A stretch of 38,107 nt of DNA from Vallitalea sp. (GTDB taxonomy: Bacteria > Bacillota > Clostridia > Lachnospirales > Vallitaleaceae). Made by a program: the position numbers and the translations under genes. Below, piece after piece: positions 1-10,500 of the stretch. Under the pieces are notes generated by a model, which was not told the origin of the DNA, ran no database searches, and worked only from the letters and a program-made list of their open reading frames with translations. Location of the stretch: NCBI RefSeq assembly GCF_025211055.1, contig NZ_JAOARO010000096.1, positions 1 to 38,107 of the forward strand, in the 5' to 3' direction. The first letter of the stretch is position 1. The number at the start of each line of letters is the position of its first letter.

Positions 1-28
1 TACATTATACAATGTATATGTAGCGGAG

Positions 29-59
29 AAAAGATGTTTATCGTTAGGCATCTTTTTTT
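29..59 (+). terminator. Possible intrinsic terminator at the left edge
   Basis: An 8-bp perfect stem (AAAAGATG at 29-36, CATCTTTT at 49-56) with a 12-nt loop runs into seven T's at 53-59. On the plus strand this is a typical intrinsic terminator, so it probably ends a plus-strand transcript entering from outside the window. No gene is visible upstream of it here. Confidence 0.5.
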
Positions 60-64
60 CTTGT

Positions 65-108
65 AAAAAAGTCAGCCTAACTCCTAATGAGTTACACTGA
101 CTTTTTTT
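65..108. terminator. Strong bidirectional terminator
   Basis: Outer stem AAAAAAGTCAG (65-75) pairs with CTGACTTTTTT (97-107), and an inner stem TAACTC (78-83) pairs with GAGTTA (89-94). T-runs follow in both directions: seven T's on the plus strand, six on the minus strand. It lies about 30 bp beyond the stop of the minus-strand gene at 141-437 and would end that transcript. It may also stop transcription arriving from the left. Confidence 0.8.
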
Positions 109-140
109 ATGTGTGGGCTAGTCTATTTAACGACAGCCCC

Positions 141-437
141 TCATTTAATACTATTATTATGGCCCATTATCCTACCATAACCAGCTGATTCATTGTCATG
201 TTTATATTTCATGGGAAATAATTTGCACATTCTATCCATTAACTCTTTATAAAACAACTCTTCTGCATGTTCACTGTTAAAATCATTATTTTTTCTATTG
301 AACCAATTCTTGCATTTCACTTCTTCAGATGATTTTAATTCTGACTCAATCTCTTTAACATCTTTCCATTTACCAGTATTTAATATTTTTTCAATACTAC
401 TTTCAAGAGCAAAAACATCCGAATCCTTACACTTCAC
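141..437 (-). CDS. Small hypothetical protein, 98 aa
   Basis: I do not recognise this protein. It is a charged, Lys/Glu/Asn-rich soluble polypeptide with no signal peptide or membrane segment. The first half looks helical, with a short Glu-rich stretch near residues 27-40. The second half holds the patch HAEELFYKELMDRMCKLFP, followed by a Gly/Asn-rich tail. It has three Cys residues but no CxxC motif. The start is GTG at 437, preceded by GAGGAG nine bases upstream, which supports a real gene. It is the last gene of the minus-strand series before the terminator at 65-108 and is separated from the 219-aa gene by about 196 bp, so it may have its own promoter. Function unknown. Confidence 0.6.
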   Translation of the reverse strand: MKCKDSDVFALESSIEKILNTGKWKDVKEIESELKSSEEVKCKNWFNRKNNDFNSEHAEELFYKELMDRMCKLFPMKYKHDNESAGYGRIMGHNNSIK

Positions 438-587
438 AAACTGTCACTCCTCGCAAAATTAATTTTTAATATAAGCAATAAAAATATATTATTGGTTATT
501 TAACTTATATAGTAAATTTATTTTATTATTCCCTACTTCATTCATATTTATTACATGAGGAAATTAAGTTGGTTATGATTCATTTAC

Positions 588-606
588 ATAAAATGATCAT
601 TTTGTA
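588..606. other. Palindrome downstream of the 219-aa gene
   Basis: AAAATGATCATTTT (590-603) is a perfect 14-bp palindrome lying about 30 bp beyond the stop of the minus-strand gene at 634-1293. On the RNA it can extend a little further with a small bulge. No U-run follows, so it is a weak terminator or transcript-end hairpin at best. A DNA-binding site for the gene at 141-437 is the alternative. The rest of 438-633 is AT-rich with nothing else I can name. Confidence 0.3.
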
Positions 607-633
607 AGAAAACGTATTACAATATTATTAAAC

Positions 634-1293
634 TTATTCAAAAAAGTCAGGATATCTATAATAATATGGTTTTGGATAACATATTGGTCTTCTGGAACAT
701 CTTCTTCTAGATCTTCTACATCTTCGTCCATACATTTCATTTACTAGCATAACTTGAATTGTATTTCTTAACCATCTATTAGGCTTCCTATAGAATCCGC
801 ATCTTTTGCTTGAAGGCTCTATTTCATTATTATCTATATTGTTGCTCTCTATTTTTTCTGCAAATTCTTTTATATCTATTGTATTATCTTTTTCTACTGC
901 TTCATAGATTTTATCTGTTATCATTTCTATGAACTCTTTTTCTGGATAATCATCATACATGTTACTTCCACTATAATCCATCTTATCGCATTCTTCATCA
1001 ATGTAATATTGAATTTTCTTGCACACTTCAGGATATAGGACTCTCATTTTCTTTTTATCCATTTCATCCATACCATTATAATCTTCTACTGGCATTTGGA
1101 TAGGAACTTGCATATTAGGGTTCATATATATTCCAGAGTCATATTTTCTGTCATAGCCACTTTTATTATATCGATTTTGGATAGAACCATTTTTTCTATA
1201 CCCATAATTACCGTACCCAAAGGTATCATCTCTTCCATCTGTCACAGAATATGGATTATAATAATATTGGTAAGGGTCTTTATATTTATCCAC
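634..1293 (-). CDS. Tyr/Arg/Cys-rich protein, possibly spore-associated, 219 aa
   Basis: The protein has three parts. The N-terminal ~70 residues are rich in Tyr, Asn and Gly (for example YQYYYNPYSV and YGNYGYR). The middle (~75-140) is a conserved-looking acidic helical segment with YPEVCKKIQYYIDEECDKM and MYDDYPEKEFIEMI. The C-terminus is strongly basic and Cys-bearing (GRRCRRSRRRCSRRPICYP) and ends in PYYYRYPDFFE. There is no signal peptide. Tyr-rich plus Arg/Cys-rich composition recalls spore coat proteins, and I recall similar segments in hypothetical clostridial proteins, but I cannot name a family. The start is set at GTG 1293: GGAGG lies eight bases before it, whereas the longer frame begins with a TTG at 1320 upstream of that Shine-Dalgarno. 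It follows ywmB and may be co-transcribed with it. Confidence 0.7.
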   Translation of the reverse strand: MDKYKDPYQYYYNPYSVTDGRDDTFGYGNYGYRKNGSIQNRYNKSGYDRKYDSGIYMNPNMQVPIQMPVEDYNGMDEMDKKKMRVLYPEVCKKIQYYIDEECDKMDYSGSNMYDDYPEKEFIEMITDKIYEAVEKDNTIDIKEFAEKIESNNIDNNEIEPSSKRCGFYRKPNRWLRNTIQVMLVNEMYGRRCRRSRRRCSRRPICYPKPYYYRYPDFFE

Positions 1294-1370
1294 TTTAAAA
1301 TCCTCCAATTTATATGTCAATATAAATATATGCTTTTAAAATGGTTTGGTTCTTAATTTATCAATATATT

Positions 1371-2123
1371 TTAATAATCAATGGTTATAACTGGAATAGC
1401 AGCATATAAATAGGTCATATCTTCTAATTCATTATAAGTCAATGCCAAATCAACATTGATTTTTTCACCTTCAGTTATTATATGTTCATCAATATATCTG
1501 GAATATCCATAAATGCTGTATATGTTTTCTGTCTTGAAACTATCTTTTACCTTACAACTCATCTTATTTGCAATCTGTTTAACTATCTCTTTTGCCTTAG
1601 ATTCATCTAACTTACCTTTATGCTTACTTGTGATAGTAAGATTATCTCTCGCATCCATATCCATTTCTTTGAATATCTCAGTGATCTTGTCTCTGAAATA
1701 GAGTATGCTACCACACTTATCATTTAGAACTATATTTATGACTATATAATTCTCTACTTTTAATCCATTATTAGCCACTTCCTCTACAAGTTCAACTACT
1801 TTAATTGTTGTATCTGCTTCTTTTGTTTTCTTATTGATACTATAAACTTTTTTGAATTCTTCAGAATTATAATCTTCATTATATTCTGGTTCTAATCCCA
1901 GCTTATTTACAACTTCTAGAGCAAGCTTTTCCATTTCTGATTTAGTCATATAACTTTTACTATATTCTCCCCATATATTCAAATCGGTTTCACAGAGAGT
2001 AAAATTAACTTCGTTAAAAGTTGTTAGTAACTTTTCTTCACCATTAACAATCATCTTCTCTACATCATTAGCCACTATTAGAGCAGCAAAAACCAGAATA
2101 ATACATGTAATTTTCTTTAACAT
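1371..2123 (-). CDS. ywmB: YwmB family protein, 250 aa
   Basis: The C-terminal half carries the pattern of the YwmB/TATA-binding-like family: NIYSIYGYSRYI, then GEKINVDLALTYNELEDMTY and a closing IPVITIDY. The N-terminus (MLKKITCIILVFAALIVAN) is a signal peptide or membrane anchor, so the rest should be outside the cell. Length fits the family (about 240-250 aa). The molecular function is not established. In Bacillus subtilis ywmB lies just downstream of atpC and upstream of murAA and spoIID. Here it is separated from atpC by the three SLH/Fn3 genes, which looks like an insertion. The ATG at 2123 is preceded by GGGGG seven bases upstream and by a hairpin (2141-2165) that may end the SLH transcript. 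Confidence 0.8.
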   Translation of the reverse strand: MLKKITCIILVFAALIVANDVEKMIVNGEEKLLTTFNEVNFTLCETDLNIWGEYSKSYMTKSEMEKLALEVVNKLGLEPEYNEDYNSEEFKKVYSINKKTKEADTTIKVVELVEEVANNGLKVENYIVINIVLNDKCGSILYFRDKITEIFKEMDMDARDNLTITSKHKGKLDESKAKEIVKQIANKMSCKVKDSFKTENIYSIYGYSRYIDEHIITEGEKINVDLALTYNELEDMTYLYAAIPVITIDY

Positions 2124-2140
2124 AAAAAATCCCCCAATCT

Positions 2141-2165
2141 CATACTTTAATATATTAAAAGTATG
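2141..2165 (-). terminator. Hairpin between the SLH operon and ywmB
   Basis: CATACTTT (2141-2148) pairs with AAAGTATG (2158-2165) around an AT loop. On the minus strand the hairpin is followed by AGATTGGGGG and then a T-run that leads into the ywmB start codon. It could attenuate or end the SLH operon transcript, or structure the ywmB leader. The T-run is not directly next to the stem, so this is only a candidate. Confidence 0.35.
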
Positions 2166-2222
2166 AACACTTAGGAGAAATTTTATTCACTTAACACCAA
2201 GTAATTATTATATATAATATTA

Positions 2223-3080
2223 TTATTTTATCGTATAAATAGTCTGTAATACTCTTGACAAAATCGTTGCACATTGTTGTCTTGTAGCCTTCATATTAGG
2301 TTTATATGGATTATAGAAAGTATCTATATCCCTGACTATATCAGCTTTTGCCATATTGACAAAATTCTCGTTGCTCCAGTGATTAACTGTAGGAGCTTTG
2401 AAACTACTTGACTGAGCATGGAATCTGAATGTCTTATCTATTATTTTCAATACTTCACCAATAGTTATATCTCCCTTAGGATTACAGAGCCCATTACCAT
2501 TTCCTGATATAATACCTTTATTAGCTAAAGTCATAATGTACTTCCTGCCCCAAAAAGCATTGTCTACATCTTTAAAGATGGATTCTGATTGGGTATCAAT
2601 CTCATAATCAGCAGTCGCAGCCAACATGGCAAAAAATTCAGCTCTAACTACATTATTATTAGGTTTGAATGTATTATCTTTATAACCATTAATAATACCT
2701 CTATCATATAAATTAAGTATATCGTATCTATTTACTTTATCATCTGGTAGATCCGTTAGAATATCTTGTTCGACCTTTTGCTTTTTCAAGATGATTCTTA
2801 CTGGAAAATTAATTCTATCTATAGTCATTTTATTAAACCCTTTTGGAATATTACTCCCAACTCTATATGTTACTTCCAGAACATTATCTTTAGTCAAATA
2901 ATAACTTATTATTTGTATTTCTTCGTTATCATTATCAATATTCCAATATAGTTCTATCTCTCCTTTAGTTTCAGAACCCTGAGTAAAATTGTATATTACT
3001 CTACTAGAAATAGCTGACACCATGATTGTGTTAATAAATAGACTGCTTATAATTGTAAGTAGTATGATATATTTTTTCAT
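2223..3080 (-). CDS. Secreted SLH-domain protein, 285 aa
   Basis: Signal peptide (MKKYIILLTIISSLFINTIMVSA) is followed by a ~95-residue beta-rich region and then three SLH repeats. Repeat 1 contains LYDRGIINGYKDNTFKPNN with VVRAEFFAML, repeat 2 FKDVDNAFWGRKYIMTLANK with GIISG, and repeat 3 HWSNENFVNMAKADIV with ATRQQCATILSRVL. SLH triplets bind pyruvylated secondary wall polymer, so the protein should be held on the outer wall. It is the last gene of a three-gene operon, about 30 bp after the 1473-aa protein. The start is placed at ATG 3080: GGGAGG lies ten bases upstream, whereas the ATG at 3089 directly abuts it. It may be a shared anchor or assembly partner for the two large proteins, which is inference. 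Confidence 0.85.
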   Translation of the reverse strand: MKKYIILLTIISSLFINTIMVSAISSRVIYNFTQGSETKGEIELYWNIDNDNEEIQIISYYLTKDNVLEVTYRVGSNIPKGFNKMTIDRINFPVRIILKKQKVEQDILTDLPDDKVNRYDILNLYDRGIINGYKDNTFKPNNNVVRAEFFAMLAATADYEIDTQSESIFKDVDNAFWGRKYIMTLANKGIISGNGNGLCNPKGDITIGEVLKIIDKTFRFHAQSSSFKAPTVNHWSNENFVNMAKADIVRDIDTFYNPYKPNMKATRQQCATILSRVLQTIYTIK

Positions 3081-3112
3081 TAAACTCATTCCTCCCTTCT
3101 ACACCTTTTTTA

Positions 3113-6100
3113 TCACTCAATTTTGGACCATATGCTAAATACTTCTCCATACTTCATACTATCTTTTGCCCTTATATCATTCGCATTGCTAATCAATCCA
3201 AGCTTTATTGCTTTTGCAATACTCTCCTTATAAGTACTATCTATAGTGGAATCCTTCTTAAGATTACTAAGAACATCACTGTCATATTTGATTAATTTAT
3301 CATTCATTATCTCATAAGTCCTAATAAACATATTGAATCCTGCTTCTCTTGACACTGTTGCCTTGTCATGAGTACCTGTTTTACTTATTAAAGAATTAGT
3401 CAAATGTCTCATAGTATTCTTATTGATATATTTAGCCAAGTCAATATTTCTTTCTTCAGTTAATACTCCATACATAATATTTAACATTTGATTTTCAGTA
3501 ATATTATTATCTGGATTATAATTATCAAGTCCACTAATCTTGTATTTACCAGCTATTTCTTTTCTTGCAACTTCAGACCAGTGAGTTGGAACTGTAGGTG
3601 TTACTGTATCCATTTTCTCTTGATCTGTTATATATAATCCAAAGACTCCTAATGAACCTGTGTTAAATGTAACGTTACCAGAGTAAGTATTATATTTACC
3701 TTCTATCTCCTGCCACTTTTTATATTTTGAATCCTTTCTATAAGTAATGACATCTTTCCCATACAAACCATATCTAGGCTTAGCTTTTACGTTAATCAGC
3801 ATTTCTTTATCCGTATACTTTATTTCATTAGTACCTTTATCCGTTGAAATATACATTCCTAATTTCTGAGGGATTCCTACAGAAACTAATGCATCTTCTG
3901 GCATAAGTTCCGGTATATAATAATTACTGAATTGGTCTATATTGATACTGATGGTTGGAGATGCTCCATACTGTGTTATCTGCATATCAATAACACTTTT
4001 CAGTGATTCGTATGGCATTTCTAGAGTCATATCTCCTGCTTTAACTAGAATCTTGACTCTATGAGAATCAAAAGCTTTAATAACTGTATGTGGAATAAGC
4101 ACTTTCCTCTTAACAATAGGATTATCTTTATACTTTGATATATCTATCTCATATACATAAGTATTGTGTTTAATCAAATTAGTAATAAGTCTTTGATCCA
4201 CATTATTGTCAGCCATATCATCTTGTCCTGTTCCAGTACTTCTAAATCTATAAGTTAACTCTTTTTTCTCTTTATCATATATAAGTTCGTAATCCTTACC
4301 TGGTAGTATTTCTAATTCAGGGTCTGTATGACCATCATATTCAGAATTAGAATATTTAGTCAGAACCCGTATTGGATTAGAGAAGGTAAGTGAATCTTTA
4401 ACTATCAGCTGACCTTTCTCTGGTCCAGTAACAGTTACACGAGTCTTCATTCTAACATAATAGAACCTGTTACCAATAAGCTTATTTATCTTGACCAAAT
4501 ATTTTTCTAGTATTTCAACGTTATCAGGTTTCAGGTCTCCCTCTCCACCAGCAACTTCAATATAGATAGGATCAATAAACAATCCATTATCCGCTACTTC
4601 CATTAGATATGTAAACTTTTTCTTTATTGTTGATTTATCACCTTCTGGCTTAGGTTTATCATCCGCATGTAAAAGCCATTCTATGCCTATGTAGTCTTCT
4701 GTTACACTGTCAATATAATCATGTTTTTTCATAGACTCACTTGAGGCAATACCTATACCTCTAGGTGGTAATGGATTATCTATATCTTTTGTAGTTCCTA
4801 TAGTTACATTACTCCATGGCGATTTATTATTATTAGTTGGCTGAATACTCCTAATCCAAAAATAATATTGGGTATTAGGAAATAGATCATCCACCGTTAC
4901 TTCATAATAAGCTCCATCAGTTGGATAAAGTGCGTCTAATGGATCTTTAGGCAATTTATATTCCCATACCTTAGCTGCTTCTACATCTTCTTTAAGTGAA
5001 TATCTAATCTCATATTTGAAACTAGTATCATATTTCCATGTTAATGTCATCGTAGTATCTGTATAATCATTTATATAAAGACTAGGTACAGTTGGGTCTG
5101 GATTAACTACGGAATCTTCTGGTTTAGTTGCAACAACAATTGGTGTAGGATAATGGGCTAATATTAATTTTTTAGAATTGAGTTCTCTATATGGATATAC
5201 CATAAAAAGATATAAGGTATTTGGTAACAAACCATCTTGCTTATAGTATAAATAGGTAGCATCATCCACATCTTTTTTAACCTCAATATTCTCCCATCCT
5301 ATTTTATTTACTCCCTTTTTATCATCACTAACTAATTTATTATAATAATCCACAAATGAGTACTTTGAATTCTTTTGTTTTTGTATATTAATTTCTTTTT
5401 GGACTTGAGCATATGGAATCTTATAAAATTTATATTTAACATCTGATACACCAAATTTATCTTTACCTAAATCAATCTTTCTACTTAATAACTCAAAATC
5501 CTTATACTTAACACTGTCTATGTTCTTTACATAATTAGTTAATCTAGTAATTTCATTTTCCTCATTATAAATAGGAAAATATTCTGCTCCTTCAACATAT
5601 TTGGTATAGATTTTCGCTGTACCATTATCATTTACCACCCAAACTTGATTAGTCCAGCTAGAAAGAGTAGAGTATGTTGCTGTATCCTTAGCAATAACCT
5701 CCCACCATTTTTCTTTCCATTGAATAGCAACTTCTGTTGTGGTTGTATCTTTATCCTTTACCTTTAGAGGTGGTTTTGCAACTGATGGCGGTTCAAAAGA
5801 GTCTCCGTTATATCCATAGTAAAGTGATACAATAGTTGGCTCTGAAGCATTTTCTTTATCACCCCATTTTTTTTTAGCTACTATCTTTATGTAATATAAA
5901 CTTCCAGGTGTTATTTTTTGCAGTTCCGATTTATCTTTATCATAATAGCGTTCTAAGTTATATTTAAAACCTATAATTTCATTACTGGTATTCTTTAATA
6001 TATTATTAGTTGAATTATCTCCGTACTTTTGATTATCAACTATCTTTTTAGCTCCTGCTAATGACTCCAAATCTCTAGTAACGTATATATCATAATAAAC

Positions 6101-7534
6101 ATCTGTATCAGTAATTAACTTACCATAGGTAGGTGAACTACTAACAACATCTTTTCTTTTGAACGCCCCCCATACAAAATTTATGGAATCTCCTGCTTCA
6201 ACTACATTAAAAGTACGTTTAGCTTCTAACAAATCACTAATGTTGTCATTATATGAATCTCCTTGAACTAAGTATTTCTTTTCCAGCTCATTCTTTATTT
6301 CATTTAATGGCTTGGTCTTAAGAGTTTCAAGTATTGCTTTAGTCATTAAGTTAGGAACTGCCGGTTTAGTTGGTTTAATATTCATTGCCAAAGGTACAAA
6401 TGGAATTTTTTTTGACTTAGGCTTAATGGGTATCTTATTAGAATCTCCTACGGCTTTATAACATAATTGTAATTGATATTCCACAGACTTATTAGGTTTT
6501 CTTACACGATAATACTCCATCTTAGCAGCATCTTTATCGAATATAGCTATATTCCTAGGTTGGTCATTAATGTATTCAACTAATCTTGCCTCAACTAATT
6601 CGTATTCACTTTGATCCTGACCTACTTTAAAACTTGCTGGTATGTTCCATTCTAATCTTACATATTCTCCATCCTCGAACACCTTAAGATCTATATTAGT
6701 TGAACATGTCCATATGTAAGGATAATTGACGTTCTTAACCAATGGTTTACTATCATAATACTCAGTCACAGGTTCTACCATTATGGAATATATTTGTCCT
6801 GGATATATATTCTGTTTTAATTTATATCTTAGGCGATTTCGTTTTTTAACATTATCATAATATTGCTGTATTTTACCAGATTTTACAGTAAGATTATTGA
6901 TTTCTCCTTCTTTGTTATCAATAAGCTCTTGTTTTGTCTTATTAGAATAATCCCCAACAGCATATACTATTCGATATTCAAATGTATCTATTCCAATATC
7001 ATCCCATACAACCTCAATACTGTCATCCTCTGGTATTAATTCTACATTAATATCTGTTATAGCATATACTGTCTTCGCCGTCCCAGTTGTAGGTGCAAGA
7101 ACCTGTGTTATTTTTCCATCAACTACTTTTTTATGATAGTGGTACGGTTGTATAAATACTTCATATAAAGAACCAGTATTTAATACTATTTTATCATGAA
7201 CTTTAATACTCTTTTTATTAAACTCCTCTGATCCTGAATCAATTTTAATTTTCTTATCAACTCTAGAAGTTTTATTATTTACTTTCAGTTCATAAAAGTC
7301 TGGATCATGTACATCTGCTAAATTTGGTGCAGGACCCCATTTATCTGGTACCTGCCAGCTGACTGTCATAGTAGGTCTAATGATAGGTTTCCCAGTAACA
7401 ACATCCTGTCCAATAATATAATAAACATCATCAATTGATATATCTTTCACGGGTATCTGTACATTGGCCATTACCCTAATTGGTTGGACAAACATGCATA
7501 TAATTATCGCTAAACATATTAATTTCTTCTTCAT
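3113..7534 (-). CDS. Very large secreted Fn3-like/SLH-type protein, 1473 aa
   Basis: An N-terminal signal peptide (MKKKLICLAIIICMFVQPIR, cleavage probably near VMA-NVQ) leads into at least five to six fibronectin type III-like modules. The clearest is at about 845-940, with SLYINDYTDTTMTLTWKYD and PNTQYYFWIRSI; others lie near 155-270, 280-390, 440-570 and 580-820. A different beta domain follows at about 1110-1330 (TLEMPYESLKSVI, FNTGSLGVFGLY). The last ~120 residues resemble degenerate SLH repeats (THWSEVARKEIAGKYKISGL and SIAKAIKLGLIS). No catalytic motif was seen, so this is probably a structural or adhesive surface protein. GGAGG stands eight bases before the ATG, and the gene starts 11 bp after the stop of the 1665-aa gene, so the pair is translated from one message. 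Confidence 0.8.
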   Translation of the reverse strand: MKKKLICLAIIICMFVQPIRVMANVQIPVKDISIDDVYYIIGQDVVTGKPIIRPTMTVSWQVPDKWGPAPNLADVHDPDFYELKVNNKTSRVDKKIKIDSGSEEFNKKSIKVHDKIVLNTGSLYEVFIQPYHYHKKVVDGKITQVLAPTTGTAKTVYAITDINVELIPEDDSIEVVWDDIGIDTFEYRIVYAVGDYSNKTKQELIDNKEGEINNLTVKSGKIQQYYDNVKKRNRLRYKLKQNIYPGQIYSIMVEPVTEYYDSKPLVKNVNYPYIWTCSTNIDLKVFEDGEYVRLEWNIPASFKVGQDQSEYELVEARLVEYINDQPRNIAIFDKDAAKMEYYRVRKPNKSVEYQLQLCYKAVGDSNKIPIKPKSKKIPFVPLAMNIKPTKPAVPNLMTKAILETLKTKPLNEIKNELEKKYLVQGDSYNDNISDLLEAKRTFNVVEAGDSINFVWGAFKRKDVVSSSPTYGKLITDTDVYYDIYVTRDLESLAGAKKIVDNQKYGDNSTNNILKNTSNEIIGFKYNLERYYDKDKSELQKITPGSLYYIKIVAKKKWGDKENASEPTIVSLYYGYNGDSFEPPSVAKPPLKVKDKDTTTTEVAIQWKEKWWEVIAKDTATYSTLSSWTNQVWVVNDNGTAKIYTKYVEGAEYFPIYNEENEITRLTNYVKNIDSVKYKDFELLSRKIDLGKDKFGVSDVKYKFYKIPYAQVQKEINIQKQKNSKYSFVDYYNKLVSDDKKGVNKIGWENIEVKKDVDDATYLYYKQDGLLPNTLYLFMVYPYRELNSKKLILAHYPTPIVVATKPEDSVVNPDPTVPSLYINDYTDTTMTLTWKYDTSFKYEIRYSLKEDVEAAKVWEYKLPKDPLDALYPTDGAYYEVTVDDLFPNTQYYFWIRSIQPTNNNKSPWSNVTIGTTKDIDNPLPPRGIGIASSESMKKHDYIDSVTEDYIGIEWLLHADDKPKPEGDKSTIKKKFTYLMEVADNGLFIDPIYIEVAGGEGDLKPDNVEILEKYLVKINKLIGNRFYYVRMKTRVTVTGPEKGQLIVKDSLTFSNPIRVLTKYSNSEYDGHTDPELEILPGKDYELIYDKEKKELTYRFRSTGTGQDDMADNNVDQRLITNLIKHNTYVYEIDISKYKDNPIVKRKVLIPHTVIKAFDSHRVKILVKAGDMTLEMPYESLKSVIDMQITQYGASPTISINIDQFSNYYIPELMPEDALVSVGIPQKLGMYISTDKGTNEIKYTDKEMLINVKAKPRYGLYGKDVITYRKDSKYKKWQEIEGKYNTYSGNVTFNTGSLGVFGLYITDQEKMDTVTPTVPTHWSEVARKEIAGKYKISGLDNYNPDNNITENQMLNIMYGVLTEERNIDLAKYINKNTMRHLTNSLISKTGTHDKATVSREAGFNMFIRTYEIMNDKLIKYDSDVLSNLKKDSTIDSTYKESIAKAIKLGLISNANDIRAKDSMKYGEVFSIWSKIE

Positions 7535-7545
7535 CTATTTTCCTC

Positions 7546-10500
7546 CTACCAATCAATCTTATTATTGATCCTTGTCAACATTTCTAAAACTGTTTCTGTA
7601 ACAACTTCTTTATTAGGTAATAATCTACCATCTGTCAATTTGATTATACCTAAATTAACTCCTTTAATAAGTACATCTCTATATTCTTCCTGAATATCAT
7701 CAGCGTCTTCAATAATGTTATAATCAGTAACATTAATACTATCTAAGTTAAGGTTATTTTTTATTGAATAAGCCTGCATGAATATATACATAACCTCATC
7801 TTTTCTCATATGCCCATACATATCATCTACAGGAATATCAATATTTTGTTCTTTTAACCATTTTTTATTATCATAGCCTTTTTCAGCTCCTAACACTCTA
7901 GCTGTAGCTGATAATAATTGGTAGTTGTATACTTTATAATTAAGATTACTAAGTTCACCACTGTTAAAGATATCTGTCAATCTATACTGGGTTACCAAAT
8001 CAGTAACCATACCGTTATATATATTATCTAATTTACTATACATATTTGACTTTGGTGTAAACAGATAAGAACCTGTTTTATATGTTTCAATATTATATGA
8101 ACCACCATAGTTATCACTATTAATCCTAGTAAATGAACTTCCATCTCTTCTATAACCTTGTAAAGTATCATTAATCTTTCCAACATTAAATGTCATTCTA
8201 ATACTTTGATTAAATTCATTTACTGTACTATATTTAGTCTGAATATAACTTTTCATCATGCTTTTAATATTAGTTCTATGAGTCTCTTTTACTAGTTTTA
8301 GAGTATCAGTTACTATTTTCAATAATTTTGCATCGTCAATACCTGACTCTAACTCTTTATCTAATTGCTTTATAAGATAAGTTTTTTTACTTTCAACTGT
8401 CTTCTCAAACTTCTGTATAATTAATTTTTCCAAATCATCTTCTGAGATATTACTACCTACTACCTGAACATCATAATTCAAAAGATTAGTTGATGGTAAC
8501 TTTCCATTTATCTTATCTTTATATTCCCCAATGTTCATGACTAATCTGACATAATAATCTCTGGTAGAACTACTATACTTATTAATCTCATCAATCTTAT
8601 CTAGTATTTCAGCTGTCTTATCTTTTGATAAAGCATATGGTCTGATACCTAAATCACCATTTGGAAATTTAATCATGATAGTTATTCCATTATCATTAGC
8701 AGTCTCAATCATCTTAGCTGGTAAATAATACTCTTGTACACCTTTTATTGCATCTACCAAATAGTAATTTCCTTCTTTTACATATTTTAGATCTCCAATA
8801 TTATAGTCTTGGCGATATTTTATAACTTGTTTCTTATCATCTTTTTCAATTTCCCAATAAGATTTTTTTATAAGTTCCTGAGCTTTGTCTTCATAATACT
8901 TGATATACCCTATATATTTATTTTCTTTATCATAATCTTTCTGATTAAATTCTGTACGTGTACTAACTCTATCTGAAAAACTAGACCTTGGATATACTTT
9001 ATCCCCATTAGGTAATGTATCTTGGGGCTTAGTTCTATCTTCTATCCTTACTTTTATGCTATAGGTAGTTCCAGGTTTTAATCCACTAATCTTATAGAAT
9101 ACCCTTGTATAACCATCATTAGCACCTTTTACCTGCTCTAAATAGTAGTTACTATATTTTGTATTACTATAATCAGTATCTTTATCGCCTTTTACAAATA
9201 TTTCTATACCATAATTACCTGTAGTGTTATAATCAGTTGGTATAGGGGCATCAAATCTTATTACCGTTTCTCTTTTAGGGTCATAAGAATACTTAGAATT
9301 ATGGTCTACAATTAAATTGATTGGTCTTCTAATAGGAGCAGTTGTCAATGAATCCGCCACCCAAGCAGAAGCTGATTTGGGAATCTCAGACTCAATTCTT
9401 ATTGTACGTACGTAGTAATAATATACTTTGTTAGATAGATTATTATTATCAATTATACTAATCTTATTGTCCTTAACTTTGAATGTCTGTTTAGCATCAA
9501 TCCATGTTTTTGTATTTTTATCATAATATTTTAAAATATATTTTTTATCTTTTACATATAGTCTCCATCCTTCTATAACTACACCTGTTAGTAGTTTTGA
9601 ATCAAATATGTCTTGTAACATCTTTCCACTACCTAATGATTTTGGCAAGGATTTATTCTCAATACTGATTAATTCAAAACCGTATTTATCTTCTACTAAT
9701 TCAATTTCTGAAGGGAACTCCCATGATATTTTCCCAGAAATCATGCTATCATCTAAATGCTTTACTTCCATATTCTCTGGAGCTAATGGTATTAACTCAT
9801 TATCTCCAGGGTTAGATGGAACAACTGGTGATGTAGTACTTAACATGCTAGAAGGTTCTGAACGTCTCTTATCAACAATAACATTTAAGTTCGTCACATT
9901 ACAAATATCTAACTTAGTCACAATTCTTATATAGTAATTAGTATTAGGGTCTAGATTCAATAGTTTTAATTCTCCAAATCCTGCATCTGTAGGCTTAGTC
10001 TGTATATCACTATAAAGTATATTATTAGACCTTAGTTTATCTATTTCATCTAGGGTCAACTCAATATCATCTGAGTAATCAGCTATTTTATATACTCCGT
10101 TTTCCTTTTCTCTATCCGCATTATCTAAATCTAATATTTTTTCTACATCACCAATAGTTGTCATCAATGAATCTAGCTTTAATATCTTCTGTTTATCTTT
10201 AGATATATATATCCTGTAATTGATATTTTTAATTTTTTTATTAATTGGTGAAATCATATGATCATTATAATTCTTAATATCAACAAGTTTGAATTTTACA
10301 TTAAGACCTACTCTTGGTTGTTGCTCCGTGGTAATTCTTGGGGTATAATTAATGTTTCCAACCATGGGTATGTCATATCTTAACATACTAAGTGAAATGC
10401 TATCTGCAATAGAGCGGTCACTTTGTCCTACTCCACCTGTAGGAATGATATATACCGATCTCATTTTAATAAAATTAATTCCTGGAAATTCATAATCATA

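Noticed and set aside
1..16. Palindrome TACATT-ATAC-AATGTA and a minus-strand TATAAT at the very left edge
   Set aside because: No acceptable -35 is visible and the downstream gene is outside the window, so neither a promoter nor an operator can be supported.
1294..1320. TTG start adding nine residues to the Tyr/Arg-rich protein
   Set aside because: The added stretch contains the GGAGG that serves GTG 1293, and nothing useful precedes the TTG.
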